DNA from: JAAZMA01 sp964564325
GTDB taxonomy: Bacteria; Bacillota; Clostridia; Tissierellales; Tepidimicrobiaceae
DNA: 23,572 bases
Reading direction: 5' to 3'
Assembly: GCA_964564325.1 (NCBI GenBank)
Contig: CAZMBD010000024.1
Location: 1-23,572 of the forward strand
Shown here: positions 15,559-23,030 of the stretch, one piece after another
Layout: each line of letters starts with the position of its first letter
Position numbering within the stretch: the stretch's first letter is position 1
Translations under genes and position numbers: made by a program
Notes under the pieces: model-generated
What the model was told of the DNA's origin: nothing
The model's database searches: none
The model's input: only the letters and a program-made list of their open reading frames with translations

Positions 15559-16734
15559 TTATCTTAGTCTATTTCCTAAACTATCATATATGCCAATTAA
15601 TCTAGGACTTCCATTAGCAATTCCCTCTACTAATGCCACTTCAGATCTAGTTACAAATATTTGAGTCCTAAAAGCGTATATTACTGTATCGCCAATATTT
15701 ACTGCTCTATCTCCTAATTCTAATTCTCCATAATAATCAATATTTGTAGGAGACATATCCACTACATTTAATATATTATCCAAACCTTTTTCTAAATTAG
15801 ATCCCACTATAGCCTTTTTAATATTTCCTCGCCTATAATATCCTCCTCCATAAACATAAGCTTTATTTTCATAACAATGAGATATTTCACTAACATATAC
15901 CATTGCTGGAATCTCTGGCTGATCTATATGTGCATTTATGGGAATTGTACCAGTAAAAGCATGCCCTGGTTCTCCATGAGTCCCTCCAACTTCTTTTATA
16001 GTTGAAATGGAATTAACTGAATTAGCACTAGGTACATTTATTTGCTCTAATTTTATCCCTAATTCTTCTTCCAATAATTTAGCAGAATCCAATAAAGTCT
16101 TTATATTATGGGTTTTTACTACTCTTTTTTCCTGTGAATCATATAATAAACATGGAAAAGCCGTAACACCTACTATTTTTACTCCACTATATTCCATTAT
16201 CTTTTTAGCTGATTCTATCAATTCTTCCTTTTTAAAACCACCAGTTTGCCCTTCATATATTAAATCTTCATTATCTATAACTTTTAACATTATATCCTGT
16301 ACTTTTCCCTGTTTTTCTGCTTCCTGTGAAATCTCCCTTGCCTTTTCTACAGTAAAAACAGTAATTACTTCTGGATTATAGTCTAATATATCACCAATCA
16401 TATTAGATGGAATTTGAACTAAATGTCCAACATTTCCTATTTTAATACCAGCTTTAGCCAAAGTTAAAGCTTCCCAAGGATCTACTGCTACTGCCTTATC
16501 TATACCTACTTTAGAAATTAATTTAGCTACTTCTGGATTTCTTCCAATTTGTTTAGTCATCATATATAGTTTTATATTGTTTTTATCTGCTTCAGCCTTT
16601 ATTTTTTTTGCATTTTCCTCTATTCTATCCAAATCCAAAACATAAGTATTTGGCCTAATTTTACCTCTTTGATGAAAATTCATTGCAGTTTGAATTAAAT
16701 CCACATTTCTTCTTATAGTTATATCTAAAAACAT
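15559..16734 (-). CDS. yhfX: Alanine racemase-like PLP enzyme YhfX
   Basis: A 391-aa fold-III PLP enzyme. The N-terminal barrel opens with NTYVLDLDRIEENAKKI, and the probable cofactor Lys is K61 in LYMMTKQIGRN. Later barrel strands include VGVTAFPCLL and INVPSANSVNS, the latter typical of phosphate-binding regions in this family. The GGTHGEPGHAF segment and a C-terminal beta domain (about 280-391) follow. It resembles alanine/amino-acid racemases but is longer at the C terminus than many YggS-type proteins and matches the YhfX group by neighbours. Its reaction is unproven; racemisation or decarboxylation of an amino-group substrate is possible. It is 9 bp from yhfS and 11 bp from yhfW, so all are co-transcribed. 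GAGGTG precedes its start. Confidence 0.85.
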   Translation of the reverse strand: MFLDITIRRNVDLIQTAMNFHQRGKIRPNTYVLDLDRIEENAKKIKAEADKNNIKLYMMTKQIGRNPEVAKLISKVGIDKAVAVDPWEALTLAKAGIKIGNVGHLVQIPSNMIGDILDYNPEVITVFTVEKAREISQEAEKQGKVQDIMLKVIDNEDLIYEGQTGGFKKEELIESAKKIMEYSGVKIVGVTAFPCLLYDSQEKRVVKTHNIKTLLDSAKLLEEELGIKLEQINVPSANSVNSISTIKEVGGTHGEPGHAFTGTIPINAHIDQPEIPAMVYVSEISHCYENKAYVYGGGYYRRGNIKKAIVGSNLEKGLDNILNVVDMSPTNIDYYGELELGDRAVNIGDTVIYAFRTQIFVTRSEVALVEGIANGSPRLIGIYDSLGNRLR

Positions 16735-16743
16735 CTATTCACC

Positions 16744-17838
16744 TCATTTCAATTCTGCCTCTACTGCTTCTTTTAAAATCCTCATTATAGTATCAGCACC
16801 TGCTCGCATAGGATTTATTCTAATCATATAATCCTCTAATTTAGGATTTGCCTTTAAAAATGTTCCCGATACTCGATAAAACATACTAATTATTTCATAT
16901 CTAGATTCAGATCCTATTGGATATGGTGCAGCCCCTAATTCATTTGTATATTTCAAAACTTTTTTAGCTATGGGTTCTTCAAATTCTACAAGTATTACTC
17001 TAGATTGAGCATTTGCTATAAATGCAGATTTTACCCCTGCTATTTCACCACGATTTACCCTTTCTACAACTTCATCTCCCACATCTTTTTGAATAGCTAA
17101 CATAACTGGAGCATATACTAAAGATCTTAGAGCATCCATAGCTTCATAACCTTGGACTTGACTTCCACCAGAATAATTAAGTTCGTTTATAGCTTTTATA
17201 GTTTCACTATCTCCTACTATACAACCTACCCCCTCAGGCCCTAATAATTTAAATAGTGAAAAAGCAGATATATCTCCACCTAATTGAACTCCTATTTTTT
17301 CAGCCTTCATCACTACATAATTATCATCTATCAATATATATAAATCAGGATTTATACTTTTAAGTTTCCCAATTACTTCTTTTAAATCATAACTATCATG
17401 TATATTTTGTCTAGAATGTTGTAGCAAACAAAAATTTGAATCCCGAATTTTTTTCTCATCTATATTATCTAAATCATTAAAATCCACAAGCACCTTTTCT
17501 AAGCCCATAGAATCCATAATAATTTTAGAAGTAGCATATATAGGAGCATCGTGAATTAATATTTTATCATTAGAATTTAATTTAGCATTCATTACATTTC
17601 TTATGGCACCTGTACCTGCACCTCTTACCAATGTGCACGATTCTGTACCAAAAAAATCAGCTAATACCTCTTCTACCTTTTTTGTATATACAGGCTTACC
17701 TAAGCCAGGTACTACACCAAAATCTCCAGATTGCAAAAATTCTTCTCCTTTAAAATGCCTATGAATCGTATCTACTAGTTTAAATTGTAATTCCTTTGCC
17801 TTTTCCATATCAATAGTTTCTATAGGATAAGTTTTCAT
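16744..17838 (-). CDS. yhfS: Fold-I PLP enzyme YhfS (aminotransferase-like)
   Basis: A 364-aa PLP-dependent enzyme of the aspartate aminotransferase fold. The cofactor phosphate loop is GAGTGA (residues 73-78). The Asp that contacts the pyridine nitrogen is D171 or D172 (YILIDDNYVV). The Schiff-base Lys is K197 in FSLFKLLGPEGVGC. The C-terminal small domain ends with a conserved-looking RINPMRAGAD segment. The fold includes aminotransferases, desulfurases and beta/gamma-eliminating lyases, and the sequence alone does not separate them. Start ATG 17838 is preceded by TTTAGGAGGAATTTC. It is the second of four tightly packed enzyme genes (php, yhfS, yhfX, yhfW). Two different PLP enzymes side by side imply a substrate with an amino group. 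Confidence 0.85.
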   Translation of the reverse strand: MKTYPIETIDMEKAKELQFKLVDTIHRHFKGEEFLQSGDFGVVPGLGKPVYTKKVEEVLADFFGTESCTLVRGAGTGAIRNVMNAKLNSNDKILIHDAPIYATSKIIMDSMGLEKVLVDFNDLDNIDEKKIRDSNFCLLQHSRQNIHDSYDLKEVIGKLKSINPDLYILIDDNYVVMKAEKIGVQLGGDISAFSLFKLLGPEGVGCIVGDSETIKAINELNYSGGSQVQGYEAMDALRSLVYAPVMLAIQKDVGDEVVERVNRGEIAGVKSAFIANAQSRVILVEFEEPIAKKVLKYTNELGAAPYPIGSESRYEIISMFYRVSGTFLKANPKLEDYMIRINPMRAGADTIMRILKEAVEAELK

Positions 17839-17848
17839 GAAATTCCTC

Positions 17849-18748
17849 CTAAACTTCTAATAATCTCTTTGGGTTTTCAATCAACATTTGATTGATTTGT
17901 TCTTTTGTTATACCATAGGACAATGCCTTAGGTATAAAAACTTCTATTATATAATTATAACCAATTCCACCATATTTTTTTAAATGAGACTTTCTAGTCA
18001 TATCCTGAGATAGAACAATCTGATCTAAATGACCTCTTTCAATAAGATATTTTATATGTTCTATTCTAGTCTCATCCTTCTCATAATTCGTTTTTCCTAT
18101 GGTATCAAAACCTAAATAACAACCACTATCTGCTATTCTTAAATGATAATCCTGATCACATTTTAAATCTAAATGACCTATTAGTACTTTGGACATATTT
18201 ACTTTATATTCTTTAAATAAATCTAACTGTTCTAAAGCCATGGTTCCTAGAGAAGTATGCGTAAATATTGGATTTCCTGTCTCTAAATTAGCATATATAC
18301 TAGCCTTTAATACTTCTAATTCCATAGGTTTTATTTCATCCTTACTAGTACCTACTTCTCCTATTACATGAGCCCTTATATTTGTGCTATCTATTCCTTT
18401 TATTATTTCTTTTATCATTATTTCTCCAATAGCCTTATAATCCATTTCATAAATTTCTTTAGGAAAAAATGGCTCCTTGTAAAAACCTGTACTAGGAATA
18501 ATATTGATCCCTGTTTTTTCCCCTATATAATTTAGCATTTCTATATTTCTTCCCATGCCTATATTAGTTACCTCTACTATAGAATCCATACTACTATTTT
18601 TCAGTTCATCTATAATAGATTCTGTATCATTTAAATTAGTATCATCATCGCCTTTTACATAGGATAGATCAATATACAAATGCTCATGTATACAAGTTCT
18701 TTTTAAATCTTCCTTATCTATGACACCTTTTACAGTCCATATGCCCAT
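17849..18748 (-). CDS. php: Phosphotriesterase-homology protein (Php/YhfV)
   Basis: A 299-aa amidohydrolase-superfamily TIM barrel. The binuclear metal site is complete: H21 and H23 (CIHEHLY), bridging Glu131 (IGEVG), H164 (FTHTSLG), H192 (IGHLDLK) and D249 (SQDMTRK). A Glu as bridging ligand, instead of the carbamylated Lys of true phosphotriesterase, is what is known for E. coli Php. Family members hydrolyse lactones or phosphate esters, but the natural substrate of Php is not established as far as I know. AAAGGAG lies eight bases before the start. It follows the amidase gene by 17 bp and precedes yhfS by 10 bp. Confidence 0.9.
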   Translation of the reverse strand: MGIWTVKGVIDKEDLKRTCIHEHLYIDLSYVKGDDDTNLNDTESIIDELKNSSMDSIVEVTNIGMGRNIEMLNYIGEKTGINIIPSTGFYKEPFFPKEIYEMDYKAIGEIMIKEIIKGIDSTNIRAHVIGEVGTSKDEIKPMELEVLKASIYANLETGNPIFTHTSLGTMALEQLDLFKEYKVNMSKVLIGHLDLKCDQDYHLRIADSGCYLGFDTIGKTNYEKDETRIEHIKYLIERGHLDQIVLSQDMTRKSHLKKYGGIGYNYIIEVFIPKALSYGITKEQINQMLIENPKRLLEV

Positions 18749-18765
18749 TCAACCAGCTCCTTTTA

Positions 18766-19848
18766 TTAAATTAGTCCTCCTTTTTTTCTTTTATGTCCAT
18801 TGATAAAATAATGTTTAAATAAACTTGGGATTTGGAAAATATCTTTTATAACATTTCCTAAAGATATGCATAAATTGCCTCCTTCAAGTCCTTCCTTACC
18901 CAGTATTAAAATTCCTACTCCCAATTCACCAGTGGGAATAGTTATTGCTGTTGCATTTATCATATTGGCAACTTTTAATAATTGCTTTCCCGATAGATCC
19001 TGAATTTCTCTTCCTGTATCTCCCCATGTTCCCAGTACAGAATCTCCTTTTCCATATAAATCAACAGGTCCTTCTTCTGTCATAATTATGTCTATATTAT
19101 TATCAAATAGTTCATTACATTTAGATATTAAATTCTCCCTACTATTGTCCCCAAAATCTACTTCTATAAATTCTACAATATTTTTTAATTCATTTATAAT
19201 CTTATAAATACCATCATTTGAATTTATCTCCTTTGGGATTGCCACCTTGATTTTATACTGTTTTAGTTCCTGTTCTTTAATATATTCAATTGATACAATC
19301 TTACTTATAACCTCCATACAAAGATTATAATCATAACTAATAACTCCTACACCAGGTGTAAATGAAATTTTGTCTGTAGACAATTTTTCCCGATTTCCCT
19401 TAATCCCTAAGCCCTTTGCCATAATACTATATAGACCAGTACTCATAGCTGGGCCTAATACAGAACCTCCACCATCTGTACCTAATGCAAAATCATTTAT
19501 TCCAAGTAATATATTTATACAAGAACCACTTGAAGAACCAGTCATTATATTCCCAGTTAAAGGATTTATTAGATCCACATCTATGGCTCTTCCACCTGTT
19601 GATAGAGTATCTATTGTGTGAAAAATATAATCTTCCTCAATTAATTTATGAATAATATTTAAGCTTATTTGATCAGTGTCTTTAACTCCAAAAAGAATTG
19701 GCTTTTTTAAAGGGTTTTTCATTAAACTTTCTGCCACTTCATCTAATACATCTACTCTAGAATATTCTACGGTTTTCCCTAGATTTTCTCTAGCCTTTAT
19801 TGCTGCTTTACTCACTTTTAACATTTGATCAATTATATTTTCCTTCAT
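18766..19848 (-). CDS. Short amidase-signature hydrolase embedded in the yhf cluster
   Basis: The frame opens at TTG 19863, but GGAG (19861-19858) is placed nine bases before ATG 19848, so the product is 360 aa. The Lys-cisSer-Ser triad of amidase-signature enzymes can be read: K56 (GVKD), S105 in TGSSSGS and S129 in GTDGGGS; the 24-residue distance between the two serines is the same as in known members. The usual GGSSGGS is altered to TGSSSGS, and the protein is shorter than typical members (about 450-500 aa), with a trimmed middle region. It presumably cleaves an amide in the cytoplasm. The E. coli yhf operon, as I remember it, has no such gene. It starts right after a terminator-like hairpin at the end of yhfT and is followed 17 bp later by php. 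Confidence 0.8.
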   Translation of the reverse strand: MKENIIDQMLKVSKAAIKARENLGKTVEYSRVDVLDEVAESLMKNPLKKPILFGVKDTDQISLNIIHKLIEEDYIFHTIDTLSTGGRAIDVDLINPLTGNIMTGSSSGSCINILLGINDFALGTDGGGSVLGPAMSTGLYSIMAKGLGIKGNREKLSTDKISFTPGVGVISYDYNLCMEVISKIVSIEYIKEQELKQYKIKVAIPKEINSNDGIYKIINELKNIVEFIEVDFGDNSRENLISKCNELFDNNIDIIMTEEGPVDLYGKGDSVLGTWGDTGREIQDLSGKQLLKVANMINATAITIPTGELGVGILILGKEGLEGGNLCISLGNVIKDIFQIPSLFKHYFINGHKRKKGGLI

Positions 19849-19861
19849 ATCTTCACACTCC

Positions 19862-19895
19862 AAAAAGGTAAAGCCAAGAAAACTCTTGGCTTTAC
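19862..19895 (-). terminator. Terminator/attenuator at the yhfT-amidase junction
   Basis: GTAAAGCCAAGA (19868-19879) pairs perfectly with TCTTGGCTTTAC (19884-19895) around a 4-base loop: 12 bp. Read on the minus strand it is followed by C and TTTTT (19866-19862), directly joined to the GGAG of the amidase gene. The TAA stop of yhfT (19894-19892) lies in the first arm. This has the form of an intrinsic terminator inside the operon. Confidence 0.8.
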
Positions 19896-21172
19896 GCTGG
19901 TATATTAAACAAACCTATTACTGATAGTATATTTACTAAAATTCCAACAATTATTGCAGATATAGGTCCTACTGCCATTCTAACTACAGGAGTTCCTGCT
20001 ATTTCATTTAATATATATAATCCTGCTACTACAAAGAAACCTAATCCTGGAGCTATTGCATTAGCTGCATTCATACCGCCTACTAATAGCGCAATTTCCA
20101 ATAATTTACTCATTGCATTTCTTATATTATCTCCTGCATTTCTAATTCCAGGATATTTGTCTAAAGATGTTCCTAGTTTTTCAAGTAATAAAACCTCTAC
20201 TCCTATCATAGCTGCACCAGCTATAAAAGATATTATTGGGTTCTTTATAAACAAACCTATTGCAAAAACAAATGTCATTCCTACTGGCCCATAAACCCCT
20301 GTTGCAATAGCTGTAGAAGCAATTAAAGGTATAAAACCAATACCTCTTGCTAAAGCTGCAAAACCAGCATCAGTAAGATTTCCTTCACTAGCTAAGTTTA
20401 AAGATATAGGGTCTCCTGCTATAATACCATAGGAAGTAGCTGCTGCTACTAGTCCACCCATTATCATTAATACAAAAATATTAGATTTAATTCGTTTTAC
20501 CCTTTCACCAAAAACAGAAGTTAAATCTACTACATCATCTTCTGGTTTTTCTTTAGTTGCATAAACAATTAAAACTATCATTCCAACTATAAGTGCCATA
20601 CCTTCTGGGTTTAAATTTATAGCTGCAGTACCCATATTTATCGGTCCTATTAAAACTGTTAATTGTCGTGCTAATAATGATAATACCAAGTTTAATAAAC
20701 CTTTTTTAGCTCCAAATTGATAGGCTGTTGCTAAAGCTGGAAATACTGCAAAAGATGCTACTATTGGAGCACCAACTTGTCCTAAACTATCCATAAAGTT
20801 TACTGGTAATTTTTCAAATAAATTAACAATAGCTTCTAATCCTGATACTAATCCAACTCCATATAATGCCCCTACAACACCAGAAATTATTGTACCTTTT
20901 TTGCCGTCTGGACTAAAAGAACCAATAATATCTGTCCCTAATAATATACTGTGAATAAGTACAATACTTGATGTTAATGAAAATGGAATTCCAAAACCTA
21001 TAACTAAACCAAAACTCATGGCAAAAGATGTAGCAGCCAATTCACCTCTAGTCATTCTACCTTCTAAATGTTCTGGTACAATTGGTCTTAAACCATCATT
21101 AAAGACTGCGATGCCCTTGTTTGCCATTATTGCACCTAGTGCACTAATAAGAGCCACTAAAATCATTTCCAT
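19892..21172 (-). CDS. yhfT: YhfT-family membrane protein, probable transporter
   Basis: A 426-aa highly hydrophobic protein with roughly 11-12 membrane segments, rich in Gly and Ala. An N-terminal segment, MANKGIAVFNDGLRPIVPEH, with the charged EGRMTRGELAATS loop after it, recalls the YhfT family. Three features are visible along it: a cytoplasmic charged loop at about 205-232 (KEKPEDDVVDL and GERVKRIKSN), a conserved-looking LARGIGFIPLIASTAIATGV, and a C-terminal NAGDNIRNAMSKLLEIALL. No known transporter motif is clear. Position among catabolic genes suggests that it imports the pathway substrate. AAGGAGGG lies six bases before the start, and 17 bp separate it from yhfU. Whether it works with YhfU in the way of a PTS EIIC/EIIB pair is speculation. 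Confidence 0.85.
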   Translation of the reverse strand: MEMILVALISALGAIMANKGIAVFNDGLRPIVPEHLEGRMTRGELAATSFAMSFGLVIGFGIPFSLTSSIVLIHSILLGTDIIGSFSPDGKKGTIISGVVGALYGVGLVSGLEAIVNLFEKLPVNFMDSLGQVGAPIVASFAVFPALATAYQFGAKKGLLNLVLSLLARQLTVLIGPINMGTAAINLNPEGMALIVGMIVLIVYATKEKPEDDVVDLTSVFGERVKRIKSNIFVLMIMGGLVAAATSYGIIAGDPISLNLASEGNLTDAGFAALARGIGFIPLIASTAIATGVYGPVGMTFVFAIGLFIKNPIISFIAGAAMIGVEVLLLEKLGTSLDKYPGIRNAGDNIRNAMSKLLEIALLVGGMNAANAIAPGLGFFVVAGLYILNEIAGTPVVRMAVGPISAIIVGILVNILSVIGLFNIPA

Positions 21173-21189
21173 CTTTGTCCCTCCTTATT

Positions 21190-21555
21190 TTATTCTTCCT
21201 TCTTCAAAAGTTCTCTCAACAAAATAGGAATAATCTGTTCATAATGATCTCCTGTAAATCCAAAAGCCAATTTACCTTCTTCTACTGCCCTTACTATATC
21301 TTCCTCTTTAGGTGGCCTGCCTGGCATAGAAAGAGTAACACATTTGTCTCTTGTTAAAAGTGCTATGGCCATACTCAATGCTCCACCACCACCTGTATGA
21401 CAAGCACCAACATAATAATCAGCCTTACCTAATTTCACATCATTAGCAGCCTGAATATCAGTTTTAATTTCTGATTCCACCTTTCCCTCCCCCAAAGCAT
21501 CAATTAATTTCTTGATGTTTTGTTTTTCTACCTGACCACCAACTACGATTTTCAT
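21190..21555 (-). CDS. yhfU: YhfU (DUF2620) small protein
   Basis: Start taken at ATG 21555, eight bases after AGGGAGG; a GTG at 21564 overlaps that site and is unlikely. The 121-aa product begins with a beta strand (MKIVVGGQ), then helix, then KADYYVGACHTGGGGALSMA with Cys52 and a Gly-rich turn, and a GRPPKEEDIVRAVEEGKLAFG segment. This is the pattern of the DUF2620/YhfU family as I remember it. The alternating alpha/beta layout with a Cys followed by a Gly-rich loop is reminiscent of PTS EIIB proteins, but I cannot show homology. It lies between yhfY and yhfT with short gaps (16-17 bp). Confidence 0.85.
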   Translation of the reverse strand: MKIVVGGQVEKQNIKKLIDALGEGKVESEIKTDIQAANDVKLGKADYYVGACHTGGGGALSMAIALLTRDKCVTLSMPGRPPKEEDIVRAVEEGKLAFGFTGDHYEQIIPILLRELLKKEE

Positions 21556-21571
21556 CGTTTTCACCTCCCTT

Positions 21572-21934
21572 CTAGGAATTTTGAATTAATGTGCAAAGAT
21601 GTAATGCAATATAGTCTTTCTCTACTTGTGGTATTTGAATATTTAAATCCTTCTCTAATATAGAATAATATTTATCTAACTCCCTATATGTCTTAGTTTC
21701 TTTAACCTCTTTAAAAATAGCCTCATCTATAGATTGGATTTCTTCCCCTCTTTTTATTCTTCCTAAAGCCATAGCTAAATGACTTACCAGCATAGAACCA
21801 TTTTCTTCTATTATTTCTATTGAATAATCCTTTTCTATATTTTTTATAAAATTAATAACCGCATCTTTTATTGTTTCATCAATTTCTCCTGAATCTACTA
21901 ATAAATTTAATCTAAGCATTAACATATCATCCAT
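21572..21934 (-). CDS. yhfY: Single PRD-domain protein YhfY
   Basis: Start taken at ATG 21934, with CGGGGG six bases upstream; an earlier ATG at 21952 has no such site. The 120-aa product is one PTS-regulation domain (PRD) without a DNA-binding part. Two His positions typical of PRDs are present: H52 (LVSHLAMALGRIKRG) and H112 (YIALHLCTLI). In multi-domain antiterminators and activators, these are phosphorylated by HPr or EIIB (family knowledge). Here it stands alone between the regulator gene yhfZ and yhfU, and could sense phosphorylation and act on YhfZ or YhfU. This is inference. Confidence 0.82.
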   Translation of the reverse strand: MDDMLMLRLNLLVDSGEIDETIKDAVINFIKNIEKDYSIEIIEENGSMLVSHLAMALGRIKRGEEIQSIDEAIFKEVKETKTYRELDKYYSILEKDLNIQIPQVEKDYIALHLCTLIQNS

Positions 21935-21985
21935 AAATAACCCCCGATTCATTGTACATTTCTCTGTATATTGACATCAAAAAAA

Positions 21986-22924
21986 TTAATACATAGGAAT
22001 TATATCCCCGCTAATTACTTGGTTCTGGGTGTTTTTAATAATTTCCATATTGATAAATTTTCTTATTATATTTTGTATTTCTGCATGATCCCTATGAGTT
22101 ACCATAACAGCTGTAGCAGCTTGTTCATTAACTTCTAAACTTTTAGGATTTTTTAATTTGCTTATATTATGTTTTAACCCTTTTTCTATTATTTCATCCT
22201 CATTCCATATTGCTGCATCTATTTCTTCATTTTCTAATTTTTCTATAATTTGATTATAAGATGTTTTGACATATTCGATACTTTTGCCTTCACATTCATA
22301 TTTAGTTAATAAAAATTGGTCTGGTGATGCTAGGTCAATTCCTACTCTCATTCCATCATCTATTTTATAAGCATTCCCATCTTTATATAAAACTATATGC
22401 TCACCTACATAAGATTTTTTCCCAAATTCATATATAATTTCTATAGAAGAAAAATTATTTTGTTCATAAATAGCTGCCAATTTTGAAGTTATTGCAAAAT
22501 CATATTTTCCAAAATCCAAAGTTTCAATTCTTTTACTTGCTCCCCTCATAAATGCCAAACTAAATGGAATATCAGCTATTTCGAAAGCTTTATATAGTCC
22601 TGTTGCTAAACCTTCGTAACGTTTGGAATAAGGTAGCGGCATGACTCCCATTATAGTTCCAAGATCAGAAATATTCCACAATTTCTTATAATCCATAGAA
22701 AGTATAAAAGTTCCAAGATGACCACGACTTTCTAATTCTATGGCTCCTTCATCTCGTAAAAACTTAATAGCAGATTGTATAGTGCCCCTACCTGTTCCAA
22801 AATTATCTGCATATTCTTCTATAGTTTTAATCCTATCTCCTATATCATAGCTAATGAACTCTCTAGCTAAAGCCATAGTTACTTCTCCATTTTTAGACAT
22901 TAATTTTCTTTTATAATAGTACAT
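21986..22924 (-). CDS. yhfZ: YhfZ-type transcription regulator with ligand-binding-like domain
   Basis: A 312-aa protein. Residues about 12-75 form a GntR-like winged helix (IKTIEEYADNFGTGRGTIQS, then AIKFLRDEGAIELESRG and HLGTFI). Residues about 85-310 look like a type-2 periplasmic-binding fold: LGTIMGVMPLPYSKRYEGLA, DFAITSKLAA, VGIDLASPDQFLLTK and NEEIDAAIWNEDEII. Such domains bind a small ligand (family knowledge). AAAGGAAG lies six bases before ATG 22924. It is the first gene of the yhf cluster, and a perfect 22-bp palindrome lies just downstream of its -10, so autoregulation of the whole cluster by YhfZ is likely. Confidence 0.87.
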   Translation of the reverse strand: MYYYKRKLMSKNGEVTMALAREFISYDIGDRIKTIEEYADNFGTGRGTIQSAIKFLRDEGAIELESRGHLGTFILSMDYKKLWNISDLGTIMGVMPLPYSKRYEGLATGLYKAFEIADIPFSLAFMRGASKRIETLDFGKYDFAITSKLAAIYEQNNFSSIEIIYEFGKKSYVGEHIVLYKDGNAYKIDDGMRVGIDLASPDQFLLTKYECEGKSIEYVKTSYNQIIEKLENEEIDAAIWNEDEIIEKGLKHNISKLKNPKSLEVNEQAATAVMVTHRDHAEIQNIIRKFINMEIIKNTQNQVISGDIIPMY

Positions 22925-22960
22925 TAAAATCTTCCTTTATTTTAAAATAGTTTTATTATC

Positions 22961-22982
22961 AATATACAGTTTACTGTATATT
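22961..22982. promoter_or_regulatory. 22-bp perfect palindrome, likely YhfZ operator
   Basis: Arms AATATACAGT and ACTGTATATT around a TT centre. It begins one base after the -10 box of the yhf promoter and covers the expected transcription start. A degenerate copy with the same ATACAGT core is at 22991-23003. Confidence 0.75.
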
Positions 22983-23011
22983 ATTCTATCATACAGTATA
23001 TTATTTTTCAA
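22983..23011 (-). promoter_or_regulatory. Promoter of the yhf operon
   Basis: On the minus strand: TTGAAA (23011-23006), a 17-base spacer and TAGAAT (22988-22983). The spacer holds the degenerate second palindrome half-sites and the perfect palindrome follows directly. Confidence 0.7.
22991..23003. promoter_or_regulatory. Degenerate second operator-like site
   Basis: ATACAGTATATTA shares the ATACAGT core and the TATATT end with the perfect palindrome 22961-22982, and lies between the -35 and -10. It may be a secondary contact site for the same regulator. The AT-rich background makes chance similarity possible. Confidence 0.4.
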
Positions 23012-23030
23012 GTATTTTCTGTAAATTTAA

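Noticed and set aside
16007..16381. Plus-strand frame of 124 codons within yhfX
   Set aside because: Antisense to a conserved PLP enzyme and with no start signal; long only because of codon bias on the other strand.
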